A program made the position numbers and the translations under genes. The notes beneath the pieces are model-generated. The model ran no database searches and was not told where the DNA came from. It was given only the letters and a program-made list of their open reading frames with translations. Positions 57,749 through 64,000 of a stretch of DNA of 64,000 nt are shown one piece after another. The stretch lies in NCBI GenBank assembly GCA_002205965.3, contig NADL03000683.1, positions 1,426,001 through 1,490,000 on the forward strand. Direction: 5' to 3'. Within the stretch, counting starts at the first letter, position 1. Every line of letters begins with the position of its first letter. Origin of the DNA: Kappaphycus alvarezii. Its lineage: Eukaryota; Rhodophyta; Florideophyceae; Gigartinales; Solieriaceae.

Positions 57749-58735
57749 ATGTCTGATCCGCGTGGCAATGACGCGAAGGCAGCGCTTCTAAAGCTCGAAG
57801 ATGACATATGGTTGAAATCTGTTTTTAACCTTATTCCCAAGACGATATACAGCGGCGGTTCCCACAATGCCCTTGCCCTGGTTGACAAGAAAAACGGAAA
57901 CAAATCAAAGGGAAAAAAAAGCAAAAGAAATCAGCCTCTACTTTGGAAAACGATGGACCAGAGCGCAAAGGGCTCAGAGAGAAACTCCATAAGAAAATCA
58001 ACGAAAAACGAGTTGCGAGAAAAGGACGACGAAACGCGGATTGCGATACGTGCCCACAAGAAACGGAAACGGGAAGAAAAAGACGCTGAGAAGGAGAAAG
58101 ATGTGAAGAGGCTGCGACGACAACAGAAATTCGAAAAACTTAAGCAGCAGAAAGAGCAGAAGAAGCGTGACCAGCAGCAGGCGGATCCTGAAGCGGACAA
58201 GATGAAAACTGACGGAAGAGAGGAAGAAGAGAAAGTTGCACGCGACGGCGACGGCGGATTGGAGACAGCAAGGATTGTAGGATTCAGTGAAGAAAAAGAG
58301 AAGAAGAACAAGACGAGGCGGGGTAAATTGAGTGGGGATAAGTTGAAAGAGCTGCAAAAGAAGTTGGCCCAGGCCACAAAGGAAAAGGAGCTGAAGGAGA
58401 AAGCTGGGGAAGAAGTTTCATTGGGGAAACGGGATGGGGAGAAGGAGGGTGTGTTGGAGGAGGTGATGGATCGGGAAATGGACAAGGCACTGCAGAGGGT
58501 ACAAGGAGGGGAAGTGAGGGATGATGTGAAGCGATTGAAAAAGTCGATTCGACGGGAGAAGAGGAAGAGTGAAAAGAGCAAGGAGGAGTGGGCGCAACGC
58601 GTGGAAGCGGTGGAGAAAGAAAAGGCGGCAAAGCAGGAGAGAAGGGTGAAGAATTTGAAAGAGCGAAACGAGAACAAGGGCAAAGGTTCCCACAGCAAAC
58701 CCAAGAAAAAGATAAGCAAGCGTCGAAAGAAGTAG
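57749..58735 (+). CDS. SURF6: SURF6/Rrp14 family ribosome biogenesis protein
   Basis: Nucleolar protein for 40S/60S assembly. The frame is intact, 328 codons from the Met at 57,749 (an earlier in-frame Met at 57,707 is possible). The N-terminus SDPRGNDAKAALLKLEDDIW is followed by IPKTIYSGGS, then a very long Lys/Arg/Glu-rich helical region. The family's C-terminal SURF6 domain is DVKRLKKSIRREKRKSEKSK then EEWAQRVEAVEKEKAAKQER and RVKNLKERNENKGKG, ending in a basic tail (KPKKKISKRRKK) that should serve as nuclear/nucleolar signal. No introns. The antisense strand stays open for 262 codons only because of the biased codon use. Confidence 0.9.
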   Translation: MSDPRGNDAKAALLKLEDDIWLKSVFNLIPKTIYSGGSHNALALVDKKNGNKSKGKKSKRNQPLLWKTMDQSAKGSERNSIRKSTKNELREKDDETRIAIRAHKKRKREEKDAEKEKDVKRLRRQQKFEKLKQQKEQKKRDQQQADPEADKMKTDGREEEEKVARDGDGGLETARIVGFSEEKEKKNKTRRGKLSGDKLKELQKKLAQATKEKELKEKAGEEVSLGKRDGEKEGVLEEVMDREMDKALQRVQGGEVRDDVKRLKKSIRREKRKSEKSKEEWAQRVEAVEKEKAAKQERRVKNLKERNENKGKGSHSKPKKKISKRRKK

Positions 58736-59654
58736 ACGGGTAGCGGTCATTGACGGGCGGTGAACTGGAACGGAGGATGCAGATGCATGGGAATGCGGTG
58801 AACGGGGCTGGATTGCATGGGAGTTTAGTATTTCGAGTGGAGTATTAGCAATGACGGCTGCTGGCAACATGTTGAGAGCACGCTAGCGCAATAGAGAGTA
58901 ATGCGGGTAGTTGGCGGGCGACTGGCTGCGAGGTTTCAGGGATATCGCTAGGTCAAAAGACGGCGCAGACTGGCAAATATTTCACAAAAGGATGACGTAA
59001 CTGCCGCTGTTCGAGTGAGGTTCTGAGCGATGGAATTCGCGGACTCGACTGTGTTTGGTTCGCGCATGCTTTAATTTTCTGGAAGGATTCGCGGAGTGGG
59101 CTTGCGGTATTGTAGTAAGCATTGTCGCGCCAGTAGCGAATATTTGTAAAAGTTCTATGCTCGTCGCAGGAGGATCGTTGGAGGGGATGTTGGGAATCTT
59201 CGAGTAAAGCCGCTGTGAAACAGAGGATCAATGCACCTCACTGTAGTCCTTACAGTACCAAAGCTGTTTTGCATTACAGACGTTACTGTCAATAGTCAAG
59301 TTGTTGTTGATTGGCCACAGCGGTCAACTTAAATCGCATGTTTACTGTAATGGATTCCACCTTTGCGGGGATGCATACTGCACGTGTACAAACGATACGC
59401 TTGACCGGCGCTCGCCGTGATCCTCGTGCCAGTGCTCAGCATATCTCTGTTGCATTAGACTCAACTGAACCTTTCTTAACCTGTCCCGCGTTCAACAATA
59501 CCTCTGGCCGGGCTTTCAGTTGCACTCAAAAGCACACACACCACCTCTCTTTCATAATCCTCCAAGGCAAACTATCCTCCTTCATCACCCCTACCCAGAC
59601 CCCTCTTGCTCTCCAAGCCGAGCCCTCGCTTGCCGTTTGGAAAAAGAACAAAAC
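58736..59654. promoter_or_regulatory. SURF6 3' region and MTR4 upstream region
   Basis: 919 bp. CACTGTAGTCCTTACAGTAC at 59,239-59,258 and further TACAG/ACTGT words up to 59,300 lie about 400 bp upstream of the Mtr4 start. No other gene recognised. Confidence 0.35.
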
Positions 59655-62600
59655 ATGGGCACCAAACGACCAAACAAAACTGCCGACTCGGCAGAAACCG
59701 CACTCCCAGTACCATCCAGTACACCGACTGCTGCTCAGCCTGACCTAAAACGACTCAAGCTACAAGATCCCTCCAATGGAAAGCAACCCGAACCGGATAC
59801 TCCTCATACGCAACAACCAAACAACAAAATGCCCCGCTCTATCGGCATCCGCGTAGAATCCTCCGCCGTCCCCGCCCCTTCCAATACTAACAAAAAGCTC
59901 GGCGAATCTCCCTACCAGCTCAAAACCTCGTGTCGCCACGACGTCTCGCTGCCGGCCTGTTACCCCGACACGTACGACTTCGACGCTCATCCCGTATCTG
60001 ACGACTTTAAGCCGGCAAAGGAGTACCCATTTACCCTGGACGCCTTTCAGAGTGAAAGCATCAAATGTTTGGAGCGCAACGAAAGCGTCCTCGTAGCCGC
60101 GCATACAAGCGCTGGTAAAACAGTGGTTGCAGAGTATGCGATTGCACTCGCGCTTCGAGAAAAGCAGCGCGTCATTTATACCTCCCCTATCAAGGCGCTC
60201 AGTAATCAAAAGTATCGCGAGTTGGAGCAGGAATTTACAGATGTCGGCCTTATGACCGGTGATGTTACGATCAACAAAAACGCCTCGTGTCTCGTTATGA
60301 CTACCGAGATTTTGCGTAGCATGCTTTACCGCGGCTCGGAGATTGTTCGAGAGGTTTCGTGGGTAATTTTTGATGAGGTTCACTATATGCGCGATCGCGA
60401 AAGGGGCGTTGTTTGGGAGGAGACTATCATTCTGGTGCCCCAGAATGTTCGCTTTGTCTTTCTCAGTGCTACCATTCCAAATGCTCGCGAATTTGCAGAG
60501 TGGATCGCCCATTTGAAGAACCAGCCCTGTCATACTATCTACACGGGTACTCGCCCGGTTCCGCTCCAGCATTTTTTGTTTGCGGCTGGTGGAAAGGGCC
60601 TCCATCATATCGTTGATGAGAAAGGAAAGTTCAAGAATGACACTTTTCAAACAGCCATGAATGAGATGGGGTCCGCAAAGGCGAATGGTGGTGGCGTAGC
60701 TCAGGTGGCACCCTGACTAAGAGGCGCGGTCGTGGCTCTCAACAGACCAGCGGCATGTCGGATTGCTTCCGGGTCGTGCAGCTCATTAAGGAAAATGGAT
60801 TCCAACCTGTAATCATTTTCTCATTCTCACGTCGTGACTGCGAGGCCCTTGCTCTACAGATGTCCAAAATTAACTTTAACAAGGAGGAGGAGGCTGACAT
60901 GGTCGGTCAAGTTTTCTTTAGCGCTGTGGAGTCCCTTAACGCTGAGGATCAGAAACTCCCGCAAATCACTGCTATTCTTCCGCTACTGCGGAAGGGCGTG
61001 GGAATTCATCATTCGGGCCTTCTGCCTATCATCAAGGAAGCCGTCGAGCTTTTGTTTCAGGAAGGTTTGCTCAAGTGTCTCTTTGCAACAGAGACGTTTG
61101 CCATGGGTTTAAACATGCCCGCGCGCACTGTTGTCTTCACGGCAGTGCGCAAATATGATGGCGAGAAGTTTCGCCATATGCATGCTGGGGAATACGTGCA
61201 GATGAGTGGTCGAGCGGGAAGGAGAGGTCTAGATGAGAGCGGAATCTCTGTGCTTATGTGTGATGAGCAAATTGAACCGACAGTAGCCAAAAGTATCACC
61301 AGCGGAACCGCGGAGCCCTTAAAGTCTTCGTTTAGGCTAAATTACAATATGCTGCTCAACCTAATGCGTGCAGAGGAAGCAGATCCGGAATATGTCATTG
61401 CTCGCTCTTTGGCTCAGTTCCAGGCCGATCGCGCTATTCCAGATTGCACGGAAAAACTGGAAAAGCTTGAGGAAGAAAGAGACAAAATTGTAGTCGGCGG
61501 TGGTGACACAGGTGTACAAGAAGCATGAAGTGAAAACCTACTTCAAGCTGCGAAGTGCAGCGGAATCTCTGCGGAGAGAAGTAAGAGAGATTGTGCACCA
61601 GCCATCTGTCCTGTTGCCATTTTTGCAGCCTGGCCGACTTGTCCGTATTCGAGACGTGAAGCTAGATCTGGAGTATGGCTGGGGTGCAATAGTGAAGTTT
61701 ACGCGGCGAGCCACAGCGGGTGGGAAGAAGCCGGAGGATGAAAGGTTCTCAATTGATGTTCTTTTGCGATGCGTTGCGGGATCAGGCAATGGCGGAAGAC
61801 CGCGGCCGTATAAACCACCGGGGACGGCAGCTAACGGAGCTGGGGCTTCAAAGGGTAGAAGGCGGGGCGAAAGTAATCGCGTGGAATGGGTAGTGGTGGA
61901 CTGCTCGTTCCGAGAAGTGGATGGGATTTCCGCATTACGGGTGTATACACCGAACGAACTTCGTGACGAAAAGAGCAGAAGCTCGGTAGGTCGGTCAGTT
62001 GTGGAGGTCCTTCGTCGGTTCACAAGTGGTCCGCCTATGTTGGACCCGTTTTCGGACCTCGCCATCAAAGATCAGTCATTACCTATTTTGCTACGAAAAG
62101 CTGAGGCCGTTGATGAGGCTTTGTTGGCCTCACCTGTAGCCAAATGTGAGCGCCTTAGCCATGTAATGGCACAGTGGCGAAAGAAACAAGACGTCTTGGA
62201 AAAGATCAAGGAAGTGAAGAGGGAATTGAAGGTTGCGCGCGGGATTATCCTTAAAGAAGAATTGAAGAGAATGAAGCGAGTCCTGCGAAGACTTGGGTTC
62301 ACGAATAATGAAGGTGGGTTGAAGTCAAGGGGCGTGTTGCATGTGAGGTGAACTCTGGGGATGAACTGGTGATTACGGATTTGTTGCTGGGTGGAAACCT
62401 AAATGAACTGACACCGGAGGTGCTGGTGTCTTTGTGCTCGTGCTTTGTGCTCGACGAGGGAAAGAGGGATGAGAAATTGAGACTAGAGCCGGAACTTCAG
62501 GCAGCCTATGATACACTGAAAGCTGTCGCGACACGATGGCGACAGTGAAGAAGGAAAGCAACATTGTGATTGATGTTGAACAATATATTGAAGCCTTTAG

Positions 62601-62840
62601 TCCCAATGCGATGCGGGTAGTTTATCTATGGTGCCAAGGCAAGAGTTTTTCCGAAGTCTGCTTGGAAACCGATTTATTTGAGGGAAGTGTTGTTCGTTGC
62701 TTCCGGCGTTGGAAGAACTACTTCGCCAATTGATCGCGGCTGTCAAAAGCATTCAAAACACGGAACTTGAGGAAAAATTTGAAGCTGGATCCGCTGCGCT
62801 AAAGCGCGGTATCGCCTTTCAAGCCTCATTATACGTGTAG
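59655..62840 (+). CDS. MTR4: Mtr4/SKIV2L2-like DExH RNA helicase
   Basis: Nuclear exosome cofactor, unwinds RNA for 3'-end processing and decay (TRAMP-type complexes). The start [20 protein letters not shown] is followed by a low-complexity leader. Helicase core: [20 protein letters not shown], Walker A AHTSAGKT with Lys155, [39 protein letters not shown], the DEVH box (Asp240-His243), [14 protein letters not shown]. The second domain has [60 protein letters not shown] and [12 protein letters not shown]. The arch/stalk region ([14 protein letters not shown] ... [20 protein letters not shown]) is Mtr4-specific rather than Ski2. The C-terminal helical part has [33 protein letters not shown] and ends [11 protein letters not shown] at 62,840. 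Frame corrections are needed near 60,700, 61,505, 62,340, 62,530 and 62,715. Confidence 0.93.
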
Positions 62841-63253
62841 TAGGTTTCGCAGCTTAGGTCACTATTAATGTCGGGTGTTAACTAAAAATGTACCTCTTAT
62901 AGACCAGGATTGCAACAGACATCACGACCGACAGCGCCCAAGTGCCGTGTGCTGCATATTGAACTAGTCGTTCCTCCGCGGTTGCGTCGGTTGGGTTGAC
63001 TGAAACTAGTCGCTTTCTTGGCTAGAAAAAGGTACAGTGAGATCCTTTGGCAACAATATCTGCCCCTATTGACGCCCATCTTTTTCCGCCAATCTCACCA
63101 ATTGCGAATTGAGGGGCTTCTCAACTCTTGATGAGAAATGCGTCTTCTAGTCAATGACTGAAAGTTTCTCGAGGTTTCAATCAGGTCGGTTGATCTACAT
63201 TAGTAAAAGTTTCAACGGTTGGATTTATTCAGGAATCCTCGTCACAAGTTTAG
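62841..63253. other. Convergent intergenic region MTR4 / PAF1-like
   Basis: About 410 bp between two stops. No motif, repeat or RNA gene recognised. Confidence 0.5.
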
Positions 63254-64000
63254 TTACTTTTTCGACGCCTCAGACCTCACCTTGACATTAGCGCCAGTGA
63301 CGGCTCGTCGCAAGATGTCTCCATTCTTTTTTGGCTCCGCATCTCTTCTAATCCCCACATATTCAAGACCTTGTTGATTTTCGGGCTTATCCGGCTTCTT
63401 TGATAGCTTCCATCCAGTAAGGACTCTCGATAACACCGCCACCCTCGTTTCCGAGTCCTCACTCACGTGATCCGCTAATGCAAAACAAGATCTAACGGGT
63501 ACACCATCCTCAACTTGGCTACCGTAGTGGCCAACCCGTGCTGCGTACTCGCCAGATTTTTCGTACACCTCATCGTCCACAAACCGAACCCTCTTTGCCT
63601 GCTCAGGCAACTCGTCATCATCCCCTTCCTCCTCCCTCAAACGTTTACGCTTTTCCAATGTGCTTACCGATGGCGTATAGCAGGCGATACTCTGATGCTC
63701 TTTAGACTCCTTCCCCACTACCATGGCGGCCATCGTTCGCACTCCCTCATCGACACCATCTCCCACATCACCCAGTGTGCTTTTCGGTTGCAGCAAATCC
63801 TCCTTGTCAAATTCCAGCACAATAAATTTCTGCCCCAAGTCTGCGAAATCCGGAAAGACTGGAGTTATTTGCAGCGGCCTTAAATGTGACTTTCGCCGAT
63901 CTGGATGTACAGGTAACTTGCGGGCGGCCTCAAAAGACTGGAGCATCGCACGTCTCCGACGCTCTCGGACTTTTGGGTCATTCTTACGGTCGTAAGCCAA
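63254..64000 (-). CDS. Possible PAF1-complex subunit (PAF1-like), 5' end outside window
   Basis: An open minus-strand frame of 249 codons runs off the window edge and stops at 63,254. It begins (at the edge) AYDRKNDPKVRERRRRAMLQ, then SHLRPLQITPVFPDFADLGQ, a stretch resembling the VLPxxPDF motif of PAF1, followed by FIVLEFDKEDLLQPKSTL. A long acidic/basic part follows (REEEGDDDELPEQAKRVRFV), then CFALADHVSEDSETRVAVLS and RVLTGWKLSKKP, which would fit PAF1's C-terminal region. The match is patchy and I could not align it throughout, so the name is tentative. If correct, it acts on chromatin during Pol II elongation. Confidence 0.4.
   Translation of the reverse strand: MAYDRKNDPKVRERRRRAMLQSFEAARKLPVHPDRRKSHLRPLQITPVFPDFADLGQKFIVLEFDKEDLLQPKSTLGDVGDGVDEGVRTMAAMVVGKESKEHQSIACYTPSVSTLEKRKRLREEEGDDDELPEQAKRVRFVDDEVYEKSGEYAARVGHYGSQVEDGVPVRSCFALADHVSEDSETRVAVLSRVLTGWKLSKKPDKPENQQGLEYVGIRRDAEPKKNGDILRRAVTGANVKVRSEASKK

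Noticed and set aside
57931..58719. 262-codon antisense ORF across SURF6
   Set aside because: It is the shadow of a Lys/Glu-rich gene: the reverse frame is Ser/Phe/Leu-rich and has no domain, while the sense frame is a complete SURF6 protein.
59760..60650. 296-codon antisense ORF across MTR4
   Set aside because: Opposite strand of the helicase core with all DExH motifs; no independent motif.
61538..62068. 176-codon minus-strand ORF
   Set aside because: Antisense of the Mtr4 arch region.

Overview
This window is nuclear DNA of a eukaryote. The best-supported gene with introns (NDUFA13-like) has two GT-AG introns of about 105-120 bp, most other genes look intron-poor, and the proteins are typical eukaryotic ones: TFIIH p34, SART1/Snu66, nucleostemin-type GTPase, cohesin SMC1, complex I NDUFA13, SURF6 and Mtr4. 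The tryptophanyl-tRNA synthetase at the left edge is of the cyanobacterial/plastid type, which points to a photosynthetic lineage. My best guess is a unicellular alga, perhaps a red alga, but the sequence alone does not settle this.

Layout. 1-4.8 kb: end of the organellar TrpRS, a mitochondrial S-adenosylmethionine-carrier-like gene, an unrecognised ORF and a metallo-beta-lactamase-fold gene. 4.8-43 kb: an AT-rich, gene-poor island of mobile elements. It holds a Ty3/gypsy element with both LTRs (12.06-17.65 kb, minus strand), an older decayed LTR element with diverged LTRs (18.1-24.6 kb, plus strand), a PIF/Harbinger-like element with a Myb/SANT partner ORF (28.5-33 kb), a second truncated DDE transposase plus Myb-like ORF (35.4-36.6 kb), an IS5/Harbinger-like DDE element with recognisable terminal inverted repeats (36.68-38.63 kb), a third Myb/SANT-type ORF (40-41 kb) and a mosaic of reverse-transcriptase fragments (41-43 kb). 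43-64 kb: a compact block of conserved housekeeping genes.

The gene block is biased to nuclear information processing: transcription/repair (TFB4), splicing (SART1), ribosome biogenesis and RNA surveillance (nucleostemin-like GTPase, SURF6, Mtr4), cohesion (SMC1), a possible PAF1-complex subunit at the right edge, plus complex I assembly (NDUFA13) and an FAD monooxygenase. Several pairs are divergent and share short intergenic regions: nucleostemin/SMC1 and NDUFA13/SURF6.

Two things cut across the whole window. First, many conserved genes need one-base frame corrections, often one missing base in a short run. TFB4 and SURF6 are intact over 1 kb each, while SMC1 needs many corrections. Uncorrected long-read indels are the simplest explanation. 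Second, short self-complementary clusters of the type TACTGTAC/GTACAGTAC recur in at least ten places, mostly between genes and also at the ends of the IS5-like element. These are the most interesting unexplained signal here. I recognised no rRNA, tRNA or CRISPR array.
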